Of a stretch of 22,503 nucleotides of DNA, positions 5,758-13,513 are shown in pieces. This DNA is from JBEKLJ01 sp050010255 (lineage in GTDB: Bacteria; Acidobacteriota; Terriglobia; Bryobacterales; Bryobacteraceae): positions 1-22,503 of the forward strand of contig JBEKLJ010000032.1 in the NCBI GenBank assembly GCA_050010255.1, in the 5' to 3' direction. The notes under the pieces are model-generated. The model had not been told where the DNA came from. It saw only the letters and a program-made list of their open reading frames with translations, and did not search any database. The translations under genes and the position numbers were made by a program. How positions within the stretch are numbered: the first letter of the stretch is position 1; each line of letters starts with the position of its first letter.

Positions 5758-8331
5758 CTATTCGCTCACCTTGGTCACGGTGATTAGCGCCGGCTGCGAG
5801 CTCCGGCCATCCACCGAGATAACCACGGGGATCTCGGTGCTGGGCTCGAGCAGCGGCGAAAGGACCGTCTCGAACTGGTGCAGCTCCGGGTGCTCCGCCA
5901 CGGGCTGCGCGGCCGAGGCCAGCAGGTGATCGATTCCGCCGATGGTCAGCTTGACGCGCTCCGGGGCTATCTCCACGCCAGCCTCGCCGGCGTGGGAAGC
6001 CACCACCACGAGTCCGTAGCCGAGGCGCGCCGGGTGCGTCACATCAACTACGGTGTCGCCATCGAGGACGGTCACGATCATCGGCGGTGCCGTCTCGATC
6101 CGGACGAACACGGGCGGAATGGGAACGTCTCCGGCCTGCAACCGCACAATCGCCGGGCCGGGCGGGAGATCTTCCGGGACCTGGAAGGTGAGCTGGTTCT
6201 TCTCAAGAGAGGCGATCGCCGCCGGGCGATCGTTAAGGGTCAGCGTCAAGGATGCCGCCGTCACCTCGGCCGGAAGGTTCGCTACCGTCAGGATGGCGCT
6301 GGCGCCCGGGTAAATGGGCGCCTGGGCGATGGTGGCGTTGACGACGTCGGAATTGAGCGTCGGGCCGCCCGCGGGCGCCTGGACGTGGAAGCCTGAGGGC
6401 AGGGAAGCCATCTGGAATCCTGAAACCAGGCTAACCAGCGTGAGCGCCTGCGGGGCGTTCGGCATCACGTAAACATTGGCCCGGGCCAGCGTGGGGCTGA
6501 CCACCCAGAGGTCCTTGACCACGACATCGCTGGAGCCGAAGCCCACCCGGGTCTGGCCCGAGACGAACGTCATATTGGTCGCGCTGATCTCGATCATCGC
6601 CTCAGTGCCTGCCGCAAGCGCATTGGCCGACAGCGCGATCACGGGCGCCTCCGTGGGGCCGTAATCGTAGGTGTAAGTGGCCGGGGCCGCATCCGCAAAC
6701 AGGGAGCTCTGCCCGTCGGAGTTCAAGGCGACGATGCGGGCTGCGTAGCCCAGCGGCGCCGGTGGCGGCGCCACGACGATGGTGCCGGCCTCCGCATCCC
6801 GGCTCAGCACCGTGGCGGCCTCACCGTCGAACAAGATGCGCGTGTCGGGGCTGAAATTCGAGCCGCTGACGGTCACGACGGGGTCACCGTTGGCGTCCTT
6901 GCCCGGTGTAACCGAAGCGATCGACGGCGGTCGCTGTTCGACGAGCGTGAAGGCCGAAGGCAGAACGTACAACTCGTCGCCGGTCGTGAAGACCAGGTGG
7001 CGCGGCCCAGGGCCCGAAAACATCAGAATGCGGAAGTCCACCTCCAGGAAGCGTGGATCGTAGGTGTAGGCGCGTACACCGCCCGGCGGTATCAGGACGC
7101 CTCCGCCACCCAGCACACTCACGTCCAGGCCGTAACGCGGCTCGGTACCCGCCATCAGGCCGACGCCCCAGGCCACCAGGAAGGACCGGGAGGGCTGGTT
7201 CAGGTTGATGTAAGCCGGCTTGGCAGTCACCGTACCGGGGAAGCTGTAGGTGGTCACATCGTAAAGCGCGAGCGGGCCGCGTGGCTCCACAGCGAAGCTG
7301 ACCTCGGGGGTCGTCTCGGCCGGCTTCACCGTCACCAACGTGGCCTCCCCCGCGTCGCGCGTGCCAGGGTAGAACACGGTCTGGAACACTCCGCCAGCCG
7401 GAATCGGGTCGCCCTTGGCATCCACCGGCAGAACGATGTCCGCCGGACCGAGGCCCGATTGCGTCGGCGGCGGCAGCGCATGCGCGTACACCATGTAGTC
7501 GCCGGGCCGCAAGCCGTCGATGCGGAAGGCGCCATCTGGGTCCGTGAGCGCGCTCACTGCCTGCCCCGTGTTCGTCAGCGCCACGACCGAGGCCAGGTGA
7601 ACGCCCTCGCCCGACAGCGTCACCCGACCGGAGATGCTGCCGTAAGCCTTCGTGAATTCCGGAGTCGGATAGAGCAGGGAAATCGCCGCGACATCGTCGC
7701 TTCCGAGCGGGCTGGCTTTGGTGCTCGCCCGCGTGACATCGGTTGACATCACACTCGAGGTGAAGGTGTGCTGAAGCCCCAGTGCGTGCCCGAGTTCATG
7801 TACCGCCGTCAGGAAGAAGCCGGAGCTGTAAGTGGGCCGCTGCGAAATGTCGGTGCTCAGTATTAGGACCGACCCGACTATGGGAACGAATGGACCGCCC
7901 GGTCCATCTGTCACTTCCGCGCGCGCGGTCGGCCCGCCCATGGCCAGGAGACCGGGCGGCATCTCGGCGAAGCTGACCTCGATGTGTGGCGTGGTTGCCG
8001 CCGTCTCCGGCGCGAAGAGCCCTCCATAAGCCAGCCGTAGGGCCGAAGTCCCGACGCTGTTCCAGGTCTCGCCGACCAGCCGCAATTGACTGAGGGCCGC
8101 CGTGAAGCTGTCGCCCTCAAACATCTTGGTGGGCCCGCCCGGCGCAACGTAATAGTAGACCGTGTTGTGAATCTGGGCGCTCAGGTCGAACTTCTCCAGA
8201 ATGGGGACGAACGGTCCGGTGCGGCTCGCATAGTGGACGAAGTGGTAGTAGGCCGACGCGCTGGCGGCGAAGACCGTCATCGCCAGCGTGATGGCGGCGA
8301 GCCGCGGGATGGTCCGCCGGGGGCTCGTCAC
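5758..8331 (-). CDS. Secreted matrixin-type metalloprotease with CarboxypepD_reg-like and IPT/TIG domains
   Basis: An 857-aa exported protein. Residues 1-27 form a signal peptide (LAAITLAMTVFAASASA). The metzincin catalytic domain (about 28-222) has the zinc motif HELGHALGLQH (H178, E179, H182, H188) and a Met-turn SVMS (M195), so it should be an active zinc protease. A carboxypeptidase-regulatory-like beta domain follows at about 229-285 (GSISGRVTLSGEGV...TDPDGAFRIDGLRPGDYMVYA). An IPT/TIG Ig-like fold is at about 469-556 (PSIASVTPG...VTVSGSNFSPDTRILFDG), and further Ig-like repeats run to the C-terminus. The start is GTG 8331, overlapping the stop of the upstream small secreted protein gene (GTGA), so the pair is translationally coupled. 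The substrate is unknown; cell-surface or extracellular action is inferred. There is no sorting signal at the C-terminus (ends TVTKVSE). Confidence 0.88.
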   Translation of the reverse strand: MTSPRRTIPRLAAITLAMTVFAASASAYYHFVHYASRTGPFVPILEKFDLSAQIHNTVYYYVAPGGPTKMFEGDSFTAALSQLRLVGETWNSVGTSALRLAYGGLFAPETAATTPHIEVSFAEMPPGLLAMGGPTARAEVTDGPGGPFVPIVGSVLILSTDISQRPTYSSGFFLTAVHELGHALGLQHTFTSSVMSTDVTRASTKASPLGSDDVAAISLLYPTPEFTKAYGSISGRVTLSGEGVHLASVVALTNTGQAVSALTDPDGAFRIDGLRPGDYMVYAHALPPPTQSGLGPADIVLPVDAKGDPIPAGGVFQTVFYPGTRDAGEATLVTVKPAETTPEVSFAVEPRGPLALYDVTTYSFPGTVTAKPAYINLNQPSRSFLVAWGVGLMAGTEPRYGLDVSVLGGGGVLIPPGGVRAYTYDPRFLEVDFRILMFSGPGPRHLVFTTGDELYVLPSAFTLVEQRPPSIASVTPGKDANGDPVVTVSGSNFSPDTRILFDGEAATVLSRDAEAGTIVVAPPPAPLGYAARIVALNSDGQSSLFADAAPATYTYDYGPTEAPVIALSANALAAGTEAMIEISATNMTFVSGQTRVGFGSSDVVVKDLWVVSPTLARANVYVMPNAPQALTLVSLVSGFQMASLPSGFHVQAPAGGPTLNSDVVNATIAQAPIYPGASAILTVANLPAEVTAASLTLTLNDRPAAIASLEKNQLTFQVPEDLPPGPAIVRLQAGDVPIPPVFVRIETAPPMIVTVLDGDTVVDVTHPARLGYGLVVVASHAGEAGVEIAPERVKLTIGGIDHLLASAAQPVAEHPELHQFETVLSPLLEPSTEIPVVISVDGRSSQPALITVTKVSE

Positions 8332-8870
8332 CGCGTGCCTCCTGGCGTCAGTGTCCGCGTCACCCGCGCCCGGAAGTCCTTCAGCCGTAAGCGCATAGCC
8401 TGGTCACGGACGGTCTGGCCGGCCGAGTCGAGCATCAGCTCGGAGGTGGCTGGCCGGAACGCGACCGCCTCGCCGCTGGCGTCCAGTTGGACGTCGAAGA
8501 CGCCCTGGGAAAGGCCGATGATGTGGTTCAGGCCGCTCGGCCCTCTCCACAGGAACAGAAGGTAGTCAGCGCCAGGCGTCAGCTTCGGCGCCCCGGAGAA
8601 GGTCTGCCGGAGTGCTCCCAGGCTGCCGCCGGGGACCACGATATCCACTACCGACGCCTCGGCCCCCTTCCAGCGGTCAGAAACCTCGACCCGGTAGTGG
8701 GTGTAGATCAGTGACCCCAGCCGAGTGGCGTACGAGGTGGTCACCCGCCCGCGCACGATGGCCGTGGACTTCTGGATCATGTCGTCCAGGCTCAGGCTCT
8801 CCAGGGTGGCGGCCTGGAGGCCGATCACCAGCAGCAGCGCCGCTAGTAGAATGATGATGCCACGCCTCAT
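8328..8870 (-). CDS. Small secreted protein coupled to the metalloprotease
   Basis: A 180-aa protein with a clear signal peptide (MRRGIIILLAALLLVIGLQA) and no family I can name with certainty. The mature part reads as a beta-rich domain: TLESLSLDDMIQKSTAIVRGRVTTSYA, then IYTHYRVEVSDRWKG, VVDIVVPGGSLG and DYLLFLWRGPSG. The phrase 'STAIVRGRV... THYRVEV' resembles exported OB-fold-like domains found beside matrixin proteases in acidobacteria, from memory. It lies directly upstream of the protease gene and overlaps it by 4 bp, so the two products are expected in fixed ratio. Inhibitor, chaperone or co-secreted partner are all possible and none is shown. ATG 8870 is supported by the signal peptide; I see no Shine-Dalgarno before it. 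Confidence 0.8.
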   Translation of the reverse strand: MRRGIIILLAALLLVIGLQAATLESLSLDDMIQKSTAIVRGRVTTSYATRLGSLIYTHYRVEVSDRWKGAEASVVDIVVPGGSLGALRQTFSGAPKLTPGADYLLFLWRGPSGLNHIIGLSQGVFDVQLDASGEAVAFRPATSELMLDSAGQTVRDQAMRLRLKDFRARVTRTLTPGGTR

Positions 8871-9007
8871 GGTAATAGCCAGCTTCTGTTAAGCAGTTCG
8901 CCTGCCAGTGGGTCAGCCCTCTGGAATCAACGAGTCTGGCCGGTTGTGCTGGCCGGGATCGTGTTGGGCCGACACAACCGCTGGGACACAATCGCCCGCC
9001 AGCGGCC

Positions 9008-9024
9008 AGCCTGCCGGGCAGGCT
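9008..9024 (-). terminator. Palindrome at the 3' end of the Nramp-Usp gene
   Basis: AGCCTGCC-G-GGCAGGCT is an 8-bp perfect inverted repeat touching the stop codon of the minus-strand transporter gene. No T-run follows, so intrinsic termination is doubtful. I see nothing else in the 153-bp gap 8871-9023. Confidence 0.3.
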
Positions 9025-10946
9025 CAGGCCTCCTCGGGTGCCCCCTGGTCCCGTACGATCAACAAGGGAACGTCCACGGCATGACGTACTGCATTAATTG
9101 TCTGCCCAAACACGATGTCTTGCAAGCCCTTATGCCCATGCGCCCCCATGATGAGCAGGTCCGGCCTGAGCTGCTGGGCGAAGCGGACGATCTCGGTCTT
9201 GGGGTCGCCGGAGTGCGCCACGGCCACCTCGACCTGGATGCCCTGGGCGCGCAGCCCGGCCACGATCTCCCCCAGGTAGGTGGCGCCGGCCTCGACCTCG
9301 GCCGTGGAGGCCTCCGCCCCGTAGATCTGGCTTGTGACCCCTTCTTCCACGTGCAGCAAGTACACCTTGGAGCGGTAGGCTCGAGCCAGCGCCGCCGCGT
9401 GCGCCACCGCTGCCCGGTCGCGCTCGCTGTGGTCGAGGGGTACCAGAATGGTGTGGTAGTGAAGCGGCCGGACGCCCGCCGGGGCCGCCTCCGGCCAGGC
9501 AATCGCCGCCCGGCCTTTGTGCCGGAGCCAGCGCGGCAGCCAGGGCTCGAAGATCATCCAGGCCAGCAGCACGAGCAAGCCGATGACCACCGGCTCGACC
9601 AGCATCATCACCAGGTCGCGGTAACCGCCGGCCGTCGCCAGCCACTCGGCCAGCGTGAGATACACCAGCCGGGCGTTGAGCGCGATGATGACGGCCGCGA
9701 TCAGCCACGCCAGCGCCTTGAGCCAGCCGCGGCTGGCGAAGGCGCCCATACGTCTCCGGTCGCTGGTGAAGTGAATCAGGGGGACGACCGCAAAGGGCAA
9801 CTGCATGCTCAGGATCACCTGGCTGAGAATGAGCAGCCGGAACATGCCGTGCTCCCCAGCGACAGATACCACGATGGCCGCCGGCACGATGGCCAGGCCG
9901 CGCGTGAGCAGCCGCCGCAGCCACGGCCGCATGCGGATGGCGAGGAACCCCTCCATGACGATCTGGCCGGCCATGGTGCCGGTCATGGTCGAGGACTGGC
10001 CGGAGCAGAGCAGGGCCACCGCAAACAGGACCGCGGCCAGCGTGGTTCCGAGCAGCGGCGTGAGCATCTGGTAGGCCTGCGCGATCTGGGTGACACGGAT
10101 ACCCTGCTCGAAGAACACGGCTCCCGCCAGCACCAGGATGGCCGCGTTCACCAGCATGGCCCCATTCAAGGCCACCAGCGAGTCAATCAGGTTGAACCGG
10201 CAGGCGGAGCGCTTCTCCCGGTCGCCCGCGCCGATGCGCCGCGTCTGCACCAGCGCCGAGTGCAGGTAAAGGTTGTGCGGCATCACCGTGGCCCCCAGGA
10301 TGCCGATGGCCACATATAGGCCCTCGTGGCCGCCCAAGCGGGGGATGAGGCCGCTGGCGACCGCCGCGACGCTGGGCTTCGCCAGCAGGATCTCCAGCAG
10401 GAAGCACACCGCCATGACCGCGATCAGGCTGAGCACGAAACCTTCGATGATGCGAATCCCGAAGCGCGTCAGCCAGAGCAGCAGCAGAATGTCGAGCGAG
10501 GTCAGCAGTACGCCCGCGAGCACCGGGATGCCAAACAGCAGGTTCAGGCCGATGGCGGCGCCGAGGACCTCGGCCAGGTCGCAAGCCGCGATGGCGATCT
10601 CGCACAGCACCCACAGAGTCAGGCTGACCGGCCGAGGGTAGGCCTCGCGGCAAGCTTGCGCCAGGTCGCGCTGGCCCGCGATGCCCAGCCGCGCCGAGAG
10701 CGTCTGGAGCACGATGGCCATCAGGTTGGACATCACCAGGACCCACAGCAACTGGTAGCCGAAGCGCGCGCCGCCCTCCAGGTCCGTGGCCCAGTTGCCG
10801 GGGTCCATGTAGCCCACGCTGACCAGGTAGGCTGGGCCGGCGAAGGCGAACATCCGGCGCCAGATCGAGACCTGAGAGGTGGCGACACTGGCGTGTACCT
10901 CGGGCAGGGAAGGCGGTCTGCCAGAAAAGCGTCCGGTGTCGCTCAT
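9024..10946 (-). CDS. Nramp-family divalent metal transporter fused to a UspA domain
   Basis: A 640-aa fusion. Residues 31-470 are an Nramp (MntH-like) proton-coupled Mn2+/Fe2+ importer of the inner membrane. The helix-1 metal motif DPGN is at 48-51 and the helix-6 motif MPHN at 222-225, with many hydrophobic helices and the family-typical SGQSSTMTGTMAGQIVMEGF (315-334). A cytosolic universal-stress-protein domain follows at about 497-632, starting YHTILVPLDHSERDRAAVAHA. It keeps the ATP-binding signature GAHGHKGLQDIVFGQTIN (601-618; G-2x-G-9x-G type), so it should bind nucleotide. Typical MntH is about 410-450 aa; the extra 170 residues are the Usp part. ATG 10946 gives a usual Nramp N-terminus; no Shine-Dalgarno is visible. 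Regulation of transport by nucleotide through the Usp domain is inference. Not part of an operon here. Confidence 0.92.
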   Translation of the reverse strand: MSDTGRFSGRPPSLPEVHASVATSQVSIWRRMFAFAGPAYLVSVGYMDPGNWATDLEGGARFGYQLLWVLVMSNLMAIVLQTLSARLGIAGQRDLAQACREAYPRPVSLTLWVLCEIAIAACDLAEVLGAAIGLNLLFGIPVLAGVLLTSLDILLLLWLTRFGIRIIEGFVLSLIAVMAVCFLLEILLAKPSVAAVASGLIPRLGGHEGLYVAIGILGATVMPHNLYLHSALVQTRRIGAGDREKRSACRFNLIDSLVALNGAMLVNAAILVLAGAVFFEQGIRVTQIAQAYQMLTPLLGTTLAAVLFAVALLCSGQSSTMTGTMAGQIVMEGFLAIRMRPWLRRLLTRGLAIVPAAIVVSVAGEHGMFRLLILSQVILSMQLPFAVVPLIHFTSDRRRMGAFASRGWLKALAWLIAAVIIALNARLVYLTLAEWLATAGGYRDLVMMLVEPVVIGLLVLLAWMIFEPWLPRWLRHKGRAAIAWPEAAPAGVRPLHYHTILVPLDHSERDRAAVAHAAALARAYRSKVYLLHVEEGVTSQIYGAEASTAEVEAGATYLGEIVAGLRAQGIQVEVAVAHSGDPKTEIVRFAQQLRPDLLIMGAHGHKGLQDIVFGQTINAVRHAVDVPLLIVRDQGAPEEA

Positions 10947-11060
10947 GGGCCTGACTTATCGTAAACCGGGGACAGTAACAATTTACCCCTTTTCTCCCAG
11001 AGTGAGAAAACGGCCCGTGATCCGTCCCCAAGCCGCCTCGGCCTCCACTTCGTGGCGCAC

Positions 11061-11095
11061 GCTTTGCCGTCCTTTGGCATCCGCAAACGGACAGC
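11061..11095. repeat. 35-bp dispersed repeat, copy 1
   Basis: Identical over 35 bases to 19644-19678. It contains an imperfect inverted repeat (GTCCTTTG ... CAAACGGAC, one extra base), so a single strand could form a small hairpin. Flanks are only weakly similar. Confidence 0.85.
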
Positions 11096-11140
11096 GTGCA
11101 GCGTCGGCTTTCCGTTTTTTGGATCCGCCCTCGGACAGCC

Positions 11141-11182
11141 GAAAGCTGGTAGCTGAAAGCTGGTAGCTGAAAGCTGGTAGCT
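11141..11182. repeat. 14-bp tandem repeat, three perfect copies
   Basis: The unit GAAAGCTGGTAGCT is repeated at 11141, 11155 and 11169 with no mismatch. It lies in the gap between the divergent Nramp-Usp and FecR genes. Such AGCT-rich runs are familiar intergenic repeats in acidobacterial genomes (from memory). Confidence 0.9.
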
Positions 11183-11278
11183 AACTGAAAACATATCATC
11201 TTTCGGTTGAGATTCGGCGCGCTGGCTCAATTCCAGCGTAGTGGTGGTTTTCGGCCACCTACCGGGCCTTCAGCCTTC

Positions 11279-11298
11279 TGATAAACACTGTATTATCA
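11279..11298 (+). promoter_or_regulatory. Promoter region of the FecR gene with an inverted repeat
   Basis: TGATAA (11279-11284) and TTATCA (11293-11298) form a perfect 6-bp inverted repeat with an 8-bp spacer. It overlaps a -10-like TATTAT (11291-11296). Geometry suits a dimeric repressor, but the -35 is weak and no regulator is identified. Confidence 0.35.
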
Positions 11299-11358
11299 AT
11301 GGCTTGCTGTTTGGCCCGCCAGTTGCCTGTATCAGCGTGGAGTAGCAGGAGGACTGCC

Positions 11359-13362
11359 ATGAAACGGGCGCTCGTGAAGTTGCTGGTGATCGGAATCGCG
11401 GCTGCGGGTCTGGCCTGGGCGCAGGATGACGACGAGGGACCGGGCCGCGGGGTGGCACGCGTCAGCCTTATTAATGGGGACGTCTCGGTGCGGCGCGGCG
11501 ACTCGGGCGACTGGGTGGCTGCCGCCAGCAACGCGCCGCTGGTCACGAATGACCGCGTTCTGACCGCGGCTAACTCGCGCGCCGAAGTGCAATTCGACTG
11601 GGCGACCTTCGTGCGCATGGCCCCGGACACCGAGATTCGCCTCTCGGACCTGGAGAACAACCGCTTCCAGGTGCAACTGGCGCGCGGCATGGTGACGCTG
11701 CGGGTGGCGCGCGACACGAATGGGGAGATGGAGGTGGACACGCCCAACGTCTCCATTCGTCCCACCAAGCGCGGCACGTACCGCATCACGGTTCGCGAGG
11801 ACGGGCAGTCCGAGGTCACGGTGCGCTCGGGTGAAGTGAATGCCGCCACGCCGCGCGGCGTCGAGCACGTTCGCTCCGGCAAGACCTTACTGGTGCGGGG
11901 GAGCATTTCCGATCCCGAGTACCAGATCGTGCAGGCCATTGATCGGGATCAGTGGGACCTCTGGAACGAGGAGCGCGACGGCCGCATCGAGCGGGCCCGG
12001 TCCTATGAGTACGTGAACCACGACATTTACGGCGCCGAGGACCTGGACGACTACGGCCGCTGGGTCTCCGTTGCGCCTTACGGCATGGTCTGGAACCCCT
12101 ACGGAGTCGGCGTGGACTGGGCGCCCTACCGTTACGGCCACTGGTCCTGGATTGACTGGTACGGGTGGAGCTGGATGAGCTACGACCCGTGGGGCTGGGC
12201 GCCATACCACTATGGAAGCTGGTTTTGGGGCTGGGGATTTGGCTGGTGCTGGTTCCCGGGACCCATGTATGGTCACCAGTATTGGCGGCCGGGCTCGGTT
12301 GCCTTTGTGGGCATCGGGTACGGCGGGGGCCGCTTCGGGATGGGCCTCGGCTCGATCGGTTGGGTGCCGCTGGCGCCCTACGAGCGTTACCATCCCTGGT
12401 ACGGGCGGAACGGTTACGGGGGCCATGGGGGGGTCAACGGCAACAACTTCAACATTGTCAATAACGTCAACATCACCAACGTTTACCGCAACTCGCGGGT
12501 GGCCAACGGCGTGACGGCGGTGGATAGCGATGGCTTCGCCCGCGGGCGGGCCGGAGCGCCGGTCCGCGTCAGGGAGGCCCTGGCGCAAAACACCTCTCTC
12601 TTCCGCGGGGGGGTGCCTGTGGCGCCAGTGAGCGAGAGCCTGCGCTATGGCGACCGCGGGGTCTCTGCAGCAGTTCCGCGGGCGACGCAGGAACGGCAGT
12701 TCTACACGCGCCGGCAGCCGGCGCGGGTCGAGCAGGTGCCCTTCGAAACGCAGCGCCGGAACATGGAGCAGGTGGTGCAGCGCACCTTTGGTGGCCGGAT
12801 CGACCAGCGCGCGGGCGCCGCGGGCGGCGCTCAGCCAGCGCAGGGTCCCGCGGTCCGGTCCCGGGCGGCGGCCGCGGGCGGCGGCGCCGCTCCAAACTCC
12901 CAGGGCTGGCGGCGCTCAGGCGAGCAGGCAGCACAGCCGGCGGCAGCCTCGGTTCGGGAAGGCTCGAGCCAGTGGCGACAGTTCGGGAAGGGGTCCGCCC
13001 CGGCCACGCCGCAGACGAGTTCGCCGGGCTGGAGCCAGCCGCGCAGCCAGTCCGTGCGCATCAACTCGCCGATTGTCCGTGACCGGTCCACGCCACGGTC
13101 CGAGCAGTCTGCGCCGCGGTACGGGTCCGCCCCGCGCGCAGAGTCGCGCAGTAGCGGTAACAGCGGCGGGTCTTGGCGCAGCAGTGGTGGCGGTGGAGGC
13201 GGCGGCGGTTACTCGCGCAGCAGCGGGGGTGGCGGCGGCGGTTACTCGCACAGCAGCGGCGGTGGTGGCGGCGGTTACTCGCACAGCGGCGGCGGGGGTG
13301 GCGGCGGAGGTTCATCGCACAGTAGCGGTAGCAGTGGCGGCGGCAGCAGCCACTCGCACTAG
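11359..13362 (+). CDS. Secreted FecR-domain/DUF6600 protein with Gly/Ser/Tyr/His-rich tail
   Basis: A 667-aa exported protein. The signal peptide is 1-21 (LLVIGIAAAGLAWA). A FecR-like beta domain covers about 32-180 (VSVRRGDSGDW, NDRVLTAANSRAEVQFD, GTYRITVREDG, SEVTVRSGEV). A Trp/Tyr/Gly-rich DUF6600-type region follows at about 225-345 (WVSVAPYGMVWNPYGVGVDW, SYDPWGWAPYHYGSWFWGWG), then an Asn-rich stretch (NNFNIVNNVNITN) and a low-complexity Arg/Gln/Ser region. The tail (607-667) is nearly all Gly, Ser, Tyr and His. ATG 11359 is chosen over the frame opening at 11299 because AGGAGG lies 6 bases before it and the signal peptide begins there. Here the FecR domain is not membrane-anchored and has no sigma-factor neighbour, so iron-signalling is unlikely. 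A structural envelope role is a guess. Confidence 0.88.
   Translation: MKRALVKLLVIGIAAAGLAWAQDDDEGPGRGVARVSLINGDVSVRRGDSGDWVAAASNAPLVTNDRVLTAANSRAEVQFDWATFVRMAPDTEIRLSDLENNRFQVQLARGMVTLRVARDTNGEMEVDTPNVSIRPTKRGTYRITVREDGQSEVTVRSGEVNAATPRGVEHVRSGKTLLVRGSISDPEYQIVQAIDRDQWDLWNEERDGRIERARSYEYVNHDIYGAEDLDDYGRWVSVAPYGMVWNPYGVGVDWAPYRYGHWSWIDWYGWSWMSYDPWGWAPYHYGSWFWGWGFGWCWFPGPMYGHQYWRPGSVAFVGIGYGGGRFGMGLGSIGWVPLAPYERYHPWYGRNGYGGHGGVNGNNFNIVNNVNITNVYRNSRVANGVTAVDSDGFARGRAGAPVRVREALAQNTSLFRGGVPVAPVSESLRYGDRGVSAAVPRATQERQFYTRRQPARVEQVPFETQRRNMEQVVQRTFGGRIDQRAGAAGGAQPAQGPAVRSRAAAAGGGAAPNSQGWRRSGEQAAQPAAASVREGSSQWRQFGKGSAPATPQTSSPGWSQPRSQSVRINSPIVRDRSTPRSEQSAPRYGSAPRAESRSSGNSGGSWRSSGGGGGGGGYSRSSGGGGGGYSHSSGGGGGGYSHSGGGGGGGGSSHSSGSSGGGSSHSH
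13180..13359 (+). repeat. In-frame tandem repeat encoding the Gly-rich tail
   Basis: Imperfect 33-36-bp units begin at 13210, 13243 and 13276, each coding Y-S-(R/H)-S-(S/G)-followed by a Gly run. All lengths are multiples of 3, so copy-number change would keep the frame. Confidence 0.85.
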
Positions 13363-13378
13363 GTTCCGAGTTTCCCTC

Positions 13379-13430
13379 AGGCCTGCTCCCGGCGTCTGAC
13401 CGCCTTGGGAGCAGGCCTTCTTTCTTTTGT
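13379..13430 (+). terminator. Rho-independent terminator of the FecR gene
   Basis: A perfect 12-bp stem, AGGCCTGCTCCC (13379-13390) with GGGAGCAGGCCT (13407-13418), has a 16-base loop and runs into TTCTTTCTTTT. It begins 16 bases after the stop codon. The IS1595 element begins about 35 bp further on. Confidence 0.9.
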
Positions 13431-13457
13431 CGTTGAAGTTGGCCGGGTGCGGCTGGT

Positions 13458-13465
13458 CACTAGGT
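13458..13465. repeat. 8-bp target-site duplication, left copy
   Basis: CACTAGGT, identical to 16211-16218 on the other side of the IS1595 element. Eight bases is the duplication length known for this family. Confidence 0.9.
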
Positions 13466-13490
13466 GGCAATAATATACTTTACACATCAG
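13466..13490 (+). repeat. Left terminal inverted repeat of the IS1595-family element
   Basis: A 25-bp end beginning GGCAATAATATA and ending CATCAG. It matches the reverse complement of the right end at 21 of 25 positions. It contains the -35 of the transposase promoter. Confidence 0.9.
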
Positions 13491-13507
13491 CCATCCTGGT
13501 GTACAAT
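13479..13507 (+). promoter_or_regulatory. Transposase promoter, partly inside the left inverted repeat
   Basis: TTTACA (13479-13484) and TACAAT (13502-13507) are separated by 17 bp. The -35 lies in the inverted repeat. The expected start is at or within a base of the ATG at 13514, so the message is probably leaderless; there is no Shine-Dalgarno. Confidence 0.65.
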
Positions 13508-13513
13508 TAGATC

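Larger units (their letters stand above)
10947..11358. other. Repeat-rich intergenic region between divergent genes
   Basis: No gene seen. It holds the 5' regions of the Nramp-Usp gene (minus) and the FecR gene (plus), one copy of the 35-bp dispersed repeat, a 14-bp tandem repeat and an inverted repeat at the FecR promoter. Open frames here translate into QLSA/SFQLPAF-like runs that only reflect the tandem DNA repeat. Confidence 0.75.

Noticed and set aside
8946..10319. Long plus-strand open frame (457 aa) opposite the Nramp-Usp gene
   Set aside because: His/Arg/Gln-rich composition typical of the antisense strand of a GC-rich gene; the minus strand carries clear Nramp and Usp motifs.
10183..11199. 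Minus-strand frame beginning with SFQLPAFSYQLSA-like repeats
   Set aside because: The repeats are a translation of the 14-bp tandem DNA repeat, and the rest is a shifted frame of the Nramp gene.
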